A stretch of DNA of 20,133 nucleotides, taken from Novosphingopyxis sp042090735 (GTDB lineage Bacteria; Pseudomonadota; Alphaproteobacteria; Sphingomonadales; Sphingomonadaceae). The DNA lies in contig JBELIU010000024.1 in NCBI GenBank assembly GCA_042090735.1, forward strand, positions 1-20,133, in the 5' to 3' direction. Positions 1 through 7,416 of the stretch are shown here, in pieces. Each line of letters begins with the position of its first letter. Within the stretch, counting starts at the first letter, position 1. A model generated the notes under the pieces. It saw only the letters and a program-made list of their open reading frames with translations, made no database searches and was not told where the DNA came from. The position numbers and the translations under genes were made by a program.

Positions 1-377
1 CCAAGGTCGTTCGTCGCTTCCCCGACGACGACTGGATCGAAGGCCCCACGCCCCAGGCGAAGGCGGTCGACAGCTATCTCGGCGGTGACCTCGGGGCGCT
101 CGACGACCTGGTGGTCGACGCCGGCGGCACCGAGTTCCAGCAGCGGGTCTGGGCCGCACTGCGCTCCATTCCGCTGGGCGAGACATGGAGCTACCGCGAC
201 CTCGCCCGGGCGGCCGACGCCGGCGGCGGGATGCGTGCCGTCGGCCAAGCCAACGGCGCCAACCCGGTCTGGATCGTCGTTCCGTGCCACCGGGTGATCC
301 GCAGCGACGGTTCGCTGGGTGGCTATGCCTATGGGCTGGATGTCAAACGCAAGCTGCTGGAGCGCGAAAGCTCCTAG
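1..377 (+). CDS. ogt: Methylated-DNA--[protein]-cysteine S-methyltransferase, 5' partial
   Basis: The reading frame is open from the left edge (first full codon at base 3) to a TAG at 375-377, so the N-terminus is missing. The product repairs O6-alkylguanine or O4-alkylthymine by irreversible transfer of the alkyl group to its own cysteine. The active-site motif PCHRV lies in IVVPCHRVIRSDGSLGGYAYG, and the helix-turn-helix DNA-binding region (FQQRVWAALRSIPLGETWSY, then AVGQANGANP) precedes it, all as expected for the Ogt/AGT family. About 124 residues are present where full family members have roughly 155-180. There is no sign of a fused Ada regulatory domain in the visible part, but the start is outside the window. 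The stop overlaps the stop of the convergent protease gene by 4 bp. The gene symbol is assigned by family. Confidence 0.93.
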   Translation, partial: KVVRRFPDDDWIEGPTPQAKAVDSYLGGDLGALDDLVVDAGGTEFQQRVWAALRSIPLGETWSYRDLARAADAGGGMRAVGQANGANPVWIVVPCHRVIRSDGSLGGYAYGLDVKRKLLERESS

Positions 378-1909
378 CCTTCAGCCTTACTGCATCGGTA
401 GACCAGCATTTCGTTCGGCTGCGGCGGCAGCACTTGCTCGATCGCTTCTTGCATCGCGGTGAGCCGCTTCTGCGCCTCCGCGCCCGCATCGCAACTCGGC
501 ACGTCGAATTCCCGCCGCACCGACCGCGCCTTGTTCATCGAATCCAGCCCTAAGAGATAACGTTCGACGCGATATTCGCCGGTGGCTGGATCGAAGCTGT
601 TCTTCGAAACGCTGCTGTCGACATTGGGCACGAAGATCCGGGTGTAGACGCTTCCGTCCTTCCCGTATTGCGTACGCCCGTTGACGCAGCCGCTCGCCTG
701 CCATTCGAGCGGCACCTCACTCTCGCCCGAGACCGTCACCCGGCTGCGATCGGGCTGCAGGGTACATATCAGCTTGCCGGTGGGCGCGGCTTGTGCAGCG
801 GCATCTGACCTGGGCGGCATGATCTTGGGCAGTTCGATACGGTCCTCGACATCGGCCATGCTGGGACGGGCGAGATAGGTCAGCGCCGCGCCGAGCATCA
901 GCGCCGCGCCCGCCGCTCCGCCCGCGATGGCGGGATATTTCTGGCCGCGGGTGAGAAAGATGCCGCCCGCACCCGCGCCGAGGACCGCCAGCGCCAGCAG
1001 CAATCCGGCGATCGCCATGCCGTCCTCACGGTCGGACATGACAGACAGCTCGGCCTTGTGCCGCGCCGCTGCCTCGGCCTTTGTGCGCATTTCCGCCGCT
1101 TCCTGCTCTTCCGCGGCAATCCGCGCCGCGGCAGCGGCCTGCCGCGCCTCTTCCGCAGCCGTCAGTTCGGCGACCGAGCGGCACAGGGCGGCATTGGCCT
1201 GAAATTTGACGCCGGCCTTGCGCAAAAAGCCCATGATCTCTCGCGCGGAAACGGCAAAGAAGAATTCCGCATCATTGCCGTCGCTGACCGATCCGAAGCT
1301 GTTGAGGCCGATGACGCGGCCACAGCCATCCACCAGCGGCCCACCGCTATTGCCCGCACCGAGCGGCGCGGTGTGAAGGATCGTTTCGAACTGCTTGGCC
1401 GATCGCCCACCCGATACGGAACCCCGCGTCTTCACCGCCTCCTGCGGCCGGATGATGTCCTCGACCTGTAAGCCCTGTGCCTGATCGACCGTGCTGGGAT
1501 AGCCGATGGCGATGGCGTCCATGCCGTCGGACGGGGCGCCGGCATAAATGGTGTCCGGCGTCACCCGCGCTCCGTCCGCCAAGCGCAGTAGCGCCAGATC
1601 GTTGCCCGGGCTGTAGGCGACCACCTTGGCGCCGTAGCTCTTCGATCCTTCGGACGGCACCACGCCGATCACGATCGAGCCGTCGCCCTGCGCAGGCTCC
1701 ACCACATGCGCGTTGGTCAGGATCAGATCGGGCGCCACCGCCACGCCCGAGCCGTGACCGACATAAAAGACCTGCCCTCCATCGCGCGCCACCAGCACCA
1801 CGCGCACCACCCCGCGGCTCGCCGCCGCAATATCCGCCGGATCGGCGAAAGCGGGCGAGGGCGTGAGCGCGGCGAAAGCCAGTGCGATCAGAAGCAGGAA
1901 TTGTCGCAT
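374..1909 (-). CDS. Membrane-anchored trypsin-like (S1C/DegP-like) serine protease with C-terminal domain
   Basis: The product is 511 residues. It begins with a signal peptide (MRQFLLLIALAFAALTPSPAFA). Residues 25-230 form a trypsin-like domain with a complete catalytic triad: His68 in TNAHVV, Asp104 in GNDLALLRL and Ser188 in GAGNSGGPL. Residues about 248-290 are Ala/Glu/Lys-rich and likely coiled coil. Two hydrophobic segments follow (about 298-319 and 326-347), then an Asp/Pro linker and a C-terminal domain with four cysteines (382, 408, 473, 506). No PDZ domain is visible, unlike DegP/HtrA. The expected topology is a periplasmic protease, a membrane hairpin and a periplasmic C-terminal domain. 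The chosen ATG is the only one giving the signal peptide, and a GAGG lies 11 nt upstream. Substrate is unknown; a role in envelope protein quality control is inferred. Confidence 0.87.
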   Translation of the reverse strand: MRQFLLLIALAFAALTPSPAFADPADIAAASRGVVRVVLVARDGGQVFYVGHGSGVAVAPDLILTNAHVVEPAQGDGSIVIGVVPSEGSKSYGAKVVAYSPGNDLALLRLADGARVTPDTIYAGAPSDGMDAIAIGYPSTVDQAQGLQVEDIIRPQEAVKTRGSVSGGRSAKQFETILHTAPLGAGNSGGPLVDGCGRVIGLNSFGSVSDGNDAEFFFAVSAREIMGFLRKAGVKFQANAALCRSVAELTAAEEARQAAAAARIAAEEQEAAEMRTKAEAAARHKAELSVMSDREDGMAIAGLLLALAVLGAGAGGIFLTRGQKYPAIAGGAAGAALMLGAALTYLARPSMADVEDRIELPKIMPPRSDAAAQAAPTGKLICTLQPDRSRVTVSGESEVPLEWQASGCVNGRTQYGKDGSVYTRIFVPNVDSSVSKNSFDPATGEYRVERYLLGLDSMNKARSVRREFDVPSCDAGAEAQKRLTAMQEAIEQVLPPQPNEMLVYRCSKAEG

Positions 1910-1940
1910 ATCAATAAGGTCCTCGGGCCTGAGGCGGCTC

Positions 1941-1970
1941 GCTATAGAACCGGGCGGCAGGCGCGCTCAA
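1941..1970 (-). promoter_or_regulatory. Candidate sigma-70 promoter for the serine protease gene
   Basis: On the minus strand a -35-like TTGAGC (1970-1965) is followed after 18 bp by TATAGC (1946-1941). Transcription would start near 1934 and give a leader of about 25 nt before the ATG at 1909. The call rests on hexamer match and position only. Confidence 0.4.
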
Positions 1971-1984
1971 GTGCCGAAGGCCTT

Positions 1985-4150
1985 TCACAAAAAGCTATAC
2001 GGATCGACGTCGACCGTTACGCGCACGCCGCGGGGCCAGTCTAGTTTGCCGAGCCATTCGCGCATCGCGTCCTGCAGCGGCGCGGAGCGGCGGGCGTGGA
2101 CGAGGAGGCGCTGGCGGTGGCGGCCGCGCAGCATGGCGAGCGGGGCGGGCGCAGGGCCGTAGACGATGGCGTCTTCCATCTGCGGCGCGCTGGCCTTGAT
2201 GATGCGCGCGGTCTCGGCGGCCTCCGATTGATCCTCGGATGAGACGATGATCGCGGCGAGGCGACCGAAAGGCGGCGCGCCCGCTTGGCGCCGTGCCTCG
2301 GTCTCGGCATCGTAAAAGGCGTCGCGCTCGCCGGCGACCAGTGCCTCGATCACGGCATGGCCGGGGCTGCGCGTCTGGATGACGACCTCGCCCGGCTTTT
2401 CGGCTCTCCCCGCACGGCCTGCCACCTGCGCGATCTGCTGGAAGGTCCGCTCGGCGGCGCGCAGGTCTCCGCCCTCCAGGCCCAGATCGGCGTCGATCAC
2501 GCCAACCAGCGTCAGATTGGGGAAATGATAGCCCTTCGTGACGAGTTGCGTGCCGACGATGATGTCGATCGCGCCCGCTTCCACGCGCGCCACGAATTCG
2601 GCGGCGTGGGCGGGGTTGGAGATGGTGTCCGACGTGGCGACCACCGTGCGCGCCTCGGGGAACAGCTTCTGCACCTCCTCGCAGATCCGTTCCACGCCGG
2701 GTCCGCAGGCGACGAGGCTGTCGGCTTCGCCGCATTCCGGGCATTTTTCGGGGATTTTCTCTAGATGCCCGCAATGGTGGCAGGCGAGGCGGCGCATCAG
2801 GCGGTGTTCGACCATCCAACTGGTGCAGTTGGGGCACTGGATGCGGTGCCCGCAATGGCGGCAGAGGGTGAGCGGCGCATAGCCGCGGCGATTTAGGAAC
2901 AGGAGTGACTGCTCGCCGCGCTCCAGCCGCTCCTCGATGGCGCGAACCAGGCTCGGCGCGATCCAGTGGCCGCGCTCCGGCGGGTCTTCCAGCAGATCGA
3001 GCGCGTGGATCTCCGGCATCCGCGCCGCGCCATAGCGCGACGGGATGACGAGCTGCTCATAGCGGCCGATTTCCGCCATATGCCGCGATTCCAGCGCGGG
3101 TGTGGCCGAGGCGAGGACCACGGGTAGGCTCTCCATCAGGCCGCGCATCACGGCGACGTCGCGCGCATGATAGCGCACGCCGTCCTCCTGCTTGAAGCTG
3201 GTCTCATGCGCCTCGTCCACGATGATGCAGGCAAGATCCGCGAAAGGCAGGAACAGAGCAGAGCGCGCGCCCACCACCACTTTGGCATCGCCGCTCGCAA
3301 TGCCGCGCCAAGTGCGGCGGCGTTCGGTGGAGCGAAGCGAACTGTGCCACAAAGCTGGCTCCGCACCGAAGCGCGCGCGGAAGCGTTTGAGGAATGCCTG
3401 CGTCAGCGCGATTTCCGGCAGCAGGACGAGCGATTGACGGCCGGAGCGCAGCGCCGCCGCGACCGCTTCGAAATAGACTTCCGTTTTGCCGGAGCCGGTG
3501 ACGCCATCGAGGAGGATTGGCGCGAAAGCGCGTTCGGACACGGCGGCGGCGAGGCGCGAGGAGGCGCTGTGCTGCTCCTGCGTCAGATCGACCTGCGCGA
3601 AATCGGGATCGAGCACGGGGAAGGGCGCATCGCCGCTCACCTCTACCGCCCCGAACGACCCGGCCTTGACGAGGCCGCGGATCACCGCGTCGGTGACGCC
3701 TGCCTTGGCTGCGAGTTCGCGCACGAGGCCCTGTTCGCCTTCCAGCTTTTCCAGCGCCTGTTCCCGCTGTGCCGTCATGCGCGGCGGCGCGACGCCGGTG
3801 GCGCGATATTCGATCACCGTACCGCCGGGGCCGAGCGCGCTGGAGCTGGGCAGGATCATGCGCAGCACGGCGGCAAGGGGCGCGAGATAATAGTCCGCCG
3901 TCCACTCGGCGAGGCGGCGCAGTTCCGGCTTTATCGGCGGGGCATCGAGAACGCCCAGAATGTTGCGCAAGCGGTTGTCGCCCACCTCATCGACATCGAA
4001 CTTTTCCCCTTCCCAGACCACGCCGACCAGCTGGCGGGGTCCAAGCGGTACGGAGACGATCGAGCCATGCTCGACATCCATCTCGCGCGGGATGCGGTAA
4101 TCCAGCGGGCCGACGGCGGCGGTGCGCAGGAGAACGCGGGCGCGGTTCAT
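1985..4150 (-). CDS. priA: Primosomal protein N' (replication restart DNA helicase PriA)
   Basis: PriA reloads the replisome at stalled forks by binding fork DNA and unwinding the lagging arm with ATP. The product is 721 residues, close to E. coli PriA (732). The N-terminal third matches the 3'-DNA-binding and winged-helix parts (VLLRTAAVGPLDY near the start). Walker A is GVTGSGKT (216-223), the Walker B/DEAH box is IIVDEAHET (DEAH 312-315), and SATPALES is helicase motif III. Eight zinc-binding cysteines occur as four CxxC pairs (430/433, 439/442, 457/460, 470/473). The C-terminal helicase lobe carries GTQLVTKGYHFPNLTLVGV and QVAGRAGR. The start is set at the ATG at 4150 (MNRARVLL); 35 further residues of open frame upstream do not resemble PriA and cross a palindrome. 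The gene is probably transcribed alone. Confidence 0.96.
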   Translation of the reverse strand: MNRARVLLRTAAVGPLDYRIPREMDVEHGSIVSVPLGPRQLVGVVWEGEKFDVDEVGDNRLRNILGVLDAPPIKPELRRLAEWTADYYLAPLAAVLRMILPSSSALGPGGTVIEYRATGVAPPRMTAQREQALEKLEGEQGLVRELAAKAGVTDAVIRGLVKAGSFGAVEVSGDAPFPVLDPDFAQVDLTQEQHSASSRLAAAVSERAFAPILLDGVTGSGKTEVYFEAVAAALRSGRQSLVLLPEIALTQAFLKRFRARFGAEPALWHSSLRSTERRRTWRGIASGDAKVVVGARSALFLPFADLACIIVDEAHETSFKQEDGVRYHARDVAVMRGLMESLPVVLASATPALESRHMAEIGRYEQLVIPSRYGAARMPEIHALDLLEDPPERGHWIAPSLVRAIEERLERGEQSLLFLNRRGYAPLTLCRHCGHRIQCPNCTSWMVEHRLMRRLACHHCGHLEKIPEKCPECGEADSLVACGPGVERICEEVQKLFPEARTVVATSDTISNPAHAAEFVARVEAGAIDIIVGTQLVTKGYHFPNLTLVGVIDADLGLEGGDLRAAERTFQQIAQVAGRAGRAEKPGEVVIQTRSPGHAVIEALVAGERDAFYDAETEARRQAGAPPFGRLAAIIVSSEDQSEAAETARIIKASAPQMEDAIVYGPAPAPLAMLRGRHRQRLLVHARRSAPLQDAMREWLGKLDWPRGVRVTVDVDPYSFL

Positions 4151-4178
4151 GCGCCGGTCGCGTCGGTTGCCGAACGCC

Positions 4179-4203
4179 AAAGCGCCGTCATGACGGGCGC
4201 TTT
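4179..4203. promoter_or_regulatory. Perfect 8-bp inverted repeat in the priA leader
   Basis: AAAGCGCC (4179-4186) and GGCGCTTT (4196-4203) are exact inverted repeats around a 9-base centre containing the palindrome GTCATGAC. The element ends about 29 bases upstream of the priA ATG. It has only a short T tract on either strand, so it is a weak terminator at best; an operator or leader stem-loop is equally possible. Its function is unknown. Confidence 0.4.
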
Positions 4204-4352
4204 TGAAAGGTCGCACAGGAAACGGGAACGCGGGGCGATAATTCGGCCCAGGCATTCCCCTTCATCGACGAACGGAGCGGCGGTTCGGGTCGGGGATCGG
4301 TCGGGCACGGCTTTACTATAGGGTCGGGCTATCCGGTAGGACAGGGCACGGT

Positions 4353-5711
4353 TTAGAAAATCGTGAACAGCAGGATGGCGACGATGGTGCCGATGATCGG
4401 CACCAGCAGCGTCGTCATCGCCACGGCGGGGTAGGCGCGCGCATGCGTCTCGCCGCACACTGCGCGGATGGTGGTGACGACATAGCCGTTGTGCGGCAGG
4501 CTATCGAGCGCACCGCTTGCGATAGCGACGACGCGGTGCAGCTCTGCCGGATTGGCGCCCTCGGCCAGATAATGCGGCGCAATGAGGGGCAGCGCGATCG
4601 ACTGGCCGCCGCTGGCCGATCCGGTAAGCCCGGCGATGACGGTGACCGCGATCGCCGCGCCGATCAGCGGATCGCCGGGCAGCGATTGCACTGCGACCAG
4701 CGCCTGTTGGAAAGCGGGCGTGAGCTGAGCGACCGTGCCGAAGCCGACCACCGCACAGGTGTTGGTGATCGCCACCACCGCGCCGGTCGCGCCGATCGAG
4801 AAGGCCGTGGGCATGCGCTCGCGTGACCGAAGCCCGATCAGCGCGGCCACGAGGATGCCGGAGCCGAGCGCGACCACCAGCGCCCATTTGCCGAGGCTTT
4901 CCGGCGGCAGCATCGCAGAGACGGGGCCGAGATATTCCGGATATTGAAAGATCAGGAAGATCGAGAAAACGGTGAGGAGTGGCATCAGCGCTGCCCACCA
5001 GCGGGGCAGCTCGGACGGATCGCGGGTGTCCTCATCGGCTCCTTCGCGCGGTTCGAAATGTTCGCCCTTGGCCACCGCCCGCGCGATCATGCGCGACAAG
5101 AGGAAATAACCAAGGCTCGCCATCAGGATCGCGACGATCAGGCTGACGCCCGCGCCCGCCCAGGCCGTGGTGCCGAGATATTGCATGGGGATGAGGTTCT
5201 GGATTTCCGGGCTGCCAGCGCTCGTCATGGTGAAGGTGACCGATCCGAAGGCGAGCGCGCCTGGGATGAAGCGATGGGGCAGGTTCGCGCTGCGAAACAG
5301 CTGCACAGCCAGCGGATAAACCGCGAAGGCGACGATGAAGACGCTCACGCCGCCATAGGTCAGGATCGCGGTGGCAAGCACGACGGCAGCCAGCGCGAAA
5401 CGCGGGCCGAGCGCGTTCGTGACGGCATGGGCGATGCTGGCGGCGGCGCCGGTGCGGCCCATCACCTCCCCGAAGATTGCACCGAGGAGAAAGATGAAGA
5501 ACCAGTCCGCAAAGAAGCCGACGAAGCCGTCCATATAGCTCGTCGCGAAATCGGGCGCGTCTCCGGCGGCCAGCGGCGGAAGCCAGGCGATGCCGGATGT
5601 CAGCGCAACCACCGCCGCGGCGACCGGCCCGGCGATCAGGATGTTTACGCCGCGGATCGTCATCCAGATCAGAAGCGCAAGCGCGCCGATGAGACCGATG
5701 GCGCTGATCAT
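4353..5711 (-). CDS. GntP-family permease (gluconate / hydroxy-acid:H+ symporter type)
   Basis: This is an integral membrane protein of 452 residues with about 12 hydrophobic segments. Landmarks are the N-terminal MISAIGLIGALALLIWMTIR, the region FGSVTFTMTSAGSPEIQN, the glycine/serine-rich TGSASGGQSIALPLIAP and the C-terminal SGALDSLPHNGYVVTTIR. These patterns fit the GntP/citrate-type ion-transporter superfamily, whose members import gluconate, related sugar acids or small hydroxy acids such as 3-hydroxybutyrate. The substrate cannot be told from sequence, and no catabolic gene lies next to it. The start at 5711 is preferred over an upstream in-frame ATG at 5870 because AGGAGAGGAG lies 9 nt upstream and the first membrane segment begins at once. 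It is divergent from the lipoprotein gene at 5897. Confidence 0.85.
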   Translation of the reverse strand: MISAIGLIGALALLIWMTIRGVNILIAGPVAAAVVALTSGIAWLPPLAAGDAPDFATSYMDGFVGFFADWFFIFLLGAIFGEVMGRTGAAASIAHAVTNALGPRFALAAVVLATAILTYGGVSVFIVAFAVYPLAVQLFRSANLPHRFIPGALAFGSVTFTMTSAGSPEIQNLIPMQYLGTTAWAGAGVSLIVAILMASLGYFLLSRMIARAVAKGEHFEPREGADEDTRDPSELPRWWAALMPLLTVFSIFLIFQYPEYLGPVSAMLPPESLGKWALVVALGSGILVAALIGLRSRERMPTAFSIGATGAVVAITNTCAVVGFGTVAQLTPAFQQALVAVQSLPGDPLIGAAIAVTVIAGLTGSASGGQSIALPLIAPHYLAEGANPAELHRVVAIASGALDSLPHNGYVVTTIRAVCGETHARAYPAVAMTTLLVPIIGTIVAILLFTIF

Positions 5712-5820
5712 GTTCGTGATCTCCTCTCCTTGACGGCGCTCTGGCAGGGGGAAGCACATCGGCGCAACCGAAAATGCCAGGCTTGTGGGATCGCGGGAGT
5801 ACGGCACATGCTTTCGGCAG

Positions 5821-5867
5821 ATCGTTACGGAACCGACGGACGGGCTGTCGGTTCGCCAATCGTTACG
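5821..5867. repeat. Inverted repeat flanked by exact 9-bp direct repeats
   Basis: ATCGTTACG occurs at 5821-5829 and again at 5859-5867. Between them sits a perfect 8-bp inverted repeat, GAACCGAC (5830-5837) and GTCGGTTC (5847-5854), with a 9-base centre. The block lies in the divergent intergenic region just before the glycine-zipper lipoprotein gene. Whether it is a regulatory site or a footprint of an excised element is not known. Confidence 0.6.
5829..5853 (+). promoter_or_regulatory. Candidate EcfG-type (general stress response) promoter
   Basis: GGAAC (5829-5833) is followed after 16 bases by GGTT (5850-5853). This resembles the GGAAC-N16/17-(C/G)GTT pattern known for alphaproteobacterial EcfG sigma factors. 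It would start transcription about 35-40 nt before the lipoprotein ATG at 5897. The hexamers coincide with the arms of an inverted repeat, so the match could be incidental. Confidence 0.35.
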
Positions 5868-5896
5868 CAATTTACCAACACGCCGGAGTATCGACT

Positions 5897-6193
5897 ATGT
5901 TCACCATCAAGAAAGCGCTTCTTCCCGCCGCCGTCCTCATGGCTGTGCCGCTTGCGGGCTGTGCCGACAATTATCTTGCCGAGGGCGCCGGTGCCGGCGG
6001 TCTGCTGGGCGCAGGCGTCGCCGCGGCAACCGGCGGCGACATCGCAACCGGTGCAGCGGTCGGCGCGGCTGCCGGTGCTGCAGCGGGCTATTTCATCGAC
6101 AAGAACGATGGGTGCGACGGCTATGATCGCCGCGGCCGCCTCGACGACGATTGCTATGGCACCTACGGCTATCCGGCACGCCGCCCGTATTGA
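5897..6193 (+). CDS. Small glycine-zipper lipoprotein
   Basis: The product has 98 residues. A lipoprotein signal peptide ends in the lipobox LAGC (Cys22), so the mature protein is probably lipid-anchored. Residues about 30-65 are a Gly/Ala-rich glycine zipper with a GxxxGxxxG-like pattern (GAGAGGLLGAGVAAATGGD, then AAVGAAAGAAAGYF), a motif of small outer-membrane and osmotically induced lipoproteins. The tail is acidic and tyrosine-rich, with cysteines at 73 and 86. The ATG at 5897 is chosen because GGAG lies 9 nt upstream and the signal peptide starts there; longer in-frame starts have no such support. A strong intrinsic terminator follows, so the gene is a single transcription unit. The precise function is unknown; envelope stress or structure is inferred. 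Confidence 0.82.
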   Translation: MFTIKKALLPAAVLMAVPLAGCADNYLAEGAGAGGLLGAGVAAATGGDIATGAAVGAAAGAAAGYFIDKNDGCDGYDRRGRLDDDCYGTYGYPARRPY

Positions 6194-6220
6194 TCGGTAA
6201 GCGAACCGAGGCTTCTGAAG

Positions 6221-6253
6221 AGGGCGCGCTGTAATCGGCAGCGCGCCCTTTTT
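6221..6253 (+). terminator. Rho-independent terminator of the glycine-zipper lipoprotein gene
   Basis: A perfect 10-bp GC-rich stem, AGGGCGCGCT (6221-6230) with AGCGCGCCCT (6240-6249), encloses a 9-base loop. It runs directly into TTTTT (6249-6253). It starts 27 bases after the stop at 6193. Confidence 0.92.
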
Positions 6254-6281
6254 CGTTCCTACGATATGGTGAGCGTCCGCC

Positions 6282-6755
6282 TCAGCCGCTGCGGAACGGC
6301 AGTATCCCGTCATATTGGCTGAGCGGCGGAGCGCCGGGCACCTTTTGCCCTGCACGCAGCAGGAAGATGTGGCGCACGATCTCGGCCTGTTGTTCCAAGC
6401 CGTAGCGCTTCAGCGTCCATCCGGGCTTCAGGCTGTAATCATAGCGGCAGAAGGGGTGGCGTTTCAGCGGAAGGCAGATGCCCTGCTGATGCTGCCAGAC
6501 ATGCGTCATCTCGTGGATGAAAAGGCCCTGACGGTGCAGCGGGCTGCCGCAGAAATCGTCGCAGAACAGGCTGTCGCCCGGGTGGAACCACAAATGCCCG
6601 TCGGGCGCCATCGTGGTGTTCCTGGGCTGGAACGGAAACCACTTCCGGTGGTGGACGCGCACCGGATCGTAGTCGATCGCGTTGCCGAAGACGGAACGGC
6701 AAAGCGCGCGTTCCCTGTCCGTCAGCGGACGGCCGGTAGGATGGGGGCCGAACAA
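6282..6755 (-). CDS. HExxH metallopeptidase-like protein ('vgr-related' family)
   Basis: The product has 157 residues and no signal peptide or membrane segment. It contains HEMTHVWQHQ (residues 81-90), an HExxH zinc-binding signature like that of DUF4157/eCIS-core-type proteins. Cysteines at 65 and 69 (FCDDFC) and a Cys/His-rich stretch (CLPLKRHPFCRYDY) are also visible. Similar sphingomonad proteins are often annotated 'vgr related protein', but no VgrG spike domain is seen. The start is a TTG at 6755, 14 nt after the stop of the upstream PCuAC gene; the next Met would remove the RPLTDRERALCRSVFG region, which looks like genuine protein. No Shine-Dalgarno site is evident, so translation may be coupled to the upstream gene. 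Enzyme activity and substrate are unknown. Confidence 0.75.
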   Translation of the reverse strand: MFGPHPTGRPLTDRERALCRSVFGNAIDYDPVRVHHRKWFPFQPRNTTMAPDGHLWFHPGDSLFCDDFCGSPLHRQGLFIHEMTHVWQHQQGICLPLKRHPFCRYDYSLKPGWTLKRYGLEQQAEIVRHIFLLRAGQKVPGAPPLSQYDGILPFRSG

Positions 6756-6769
6756 GCCGGTGCCGGCGC

Positions 6770-7345
6770 TTACTGCGCTGCCGCTGGCTGCGCTTCGGCG
6801 GGGCGGGGCGTGCCGTCCGGGGTGGGCAGGGGCTGCGTATCGGGCGTGGTGCCGCTCATCTCCATGTTGTCATGGTCCATCTTGCCCATGCTGCCTGCGC
6901 TATCGCCGCCCATATCCTGGATCGGCGCGGTCACCGCGATCCGCTCCCCGTTTCCGAACACGAAGGTGAAGTCCATTTCGTGCAGTCGGCGCGCGGGGAG
7001 GTTCATGCCATAGACCATCACATGTCTGCCGCCGGGCTTGAATTCGACATCCGTCTTGGCCGGGATGGGCAGGCGCAGGATCGGCTCCATTCTGGTGACG
7101 CCGCTATTGGGATCGCGCATCGTCTCATGCATCGCCACGCGCACCGCGGACTTGCTCAGCACATCTTCCAGCGTCGTCGGCTCCGGGCCACCGCTGATCG
7201 TGAAATAAAACGCGCTGGGCGCCTGATCATTGGGGTTCAGCTGCACATAGGCATCGTTCACGGCGAGCACCGGACCTTGTCCGCAGGAAGACAGCGCCAT
7301 CAGCGCAGCGAGAGGGGCAAGGGCGGTGGCGGCGCGGCGGAGCAT
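6770..7345 (-). CDS. PCuAC-type copper chaperone lipoprotein (DUF461)
   Basis: PCuAC proteins carry Cu(I) in the periplasm and help metallate cytochrome c oxidase. The product has 191 residues with a lipobox LSSC (Cys21) in its signal peptide, so it is probably membrane-tethered. The Cu(I)-ligand pattern of the family is present: His73 and Met76 in MHETM, Met86 in VTRM, and His108 and Met110 in GGRHVMVYGM. After the core domain comes a Met/His/Asp-rich tail (about 145-163, MGGDSAGSMGKMDHDNMEM), likely a second copper site, then a Pro/Ala-rich end. The ATG at 7345 is chosen because GAAGGAAAG lies just upstream and the signal peptide begins there. It shares a minus-strand unit with the HExxH gene and is divergent from dnaK. 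Confidence 0.88.
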   Translation of the reverse strand: MLRRAATALAPLAALMALSSCGQGPVLAVNDAYVQLNPNDQAPSAFYFTISGGPEPTTLEDVLSKSAVRVAMHETMRDPNSGVTRMEPILRLPIPAKTDVEFKPGGRHVMVYGMNLPARRLHEMDFTFVFGNGERIAVTAPIQDMGGDSAGSMGKMDHDNMEMSGTTPDTQPLPTPDGTPRPAEAQPAAAQ

Positions 7346-7416
7346 GGGGCTTTCCTTCGGGCAAATGACAGATTTCCGGACGGTTCCGATAGCGCAAAAC
7401 CTAATGTCGCGCCCGC

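Noticed and set aside
4151..4255. Longer PriA start at 4255
   Set aside because: The extra 35 residues do not look like PriA and span the inverted repeat; MNRARVLL matches the expected N-terminus.
6282..6755. Type VI secretion spike (VgrG) gene
   Set aside because: Only the annotation habit of relatives suggests it; no gp27/gp5-like domain and no other T6SS gene is present.
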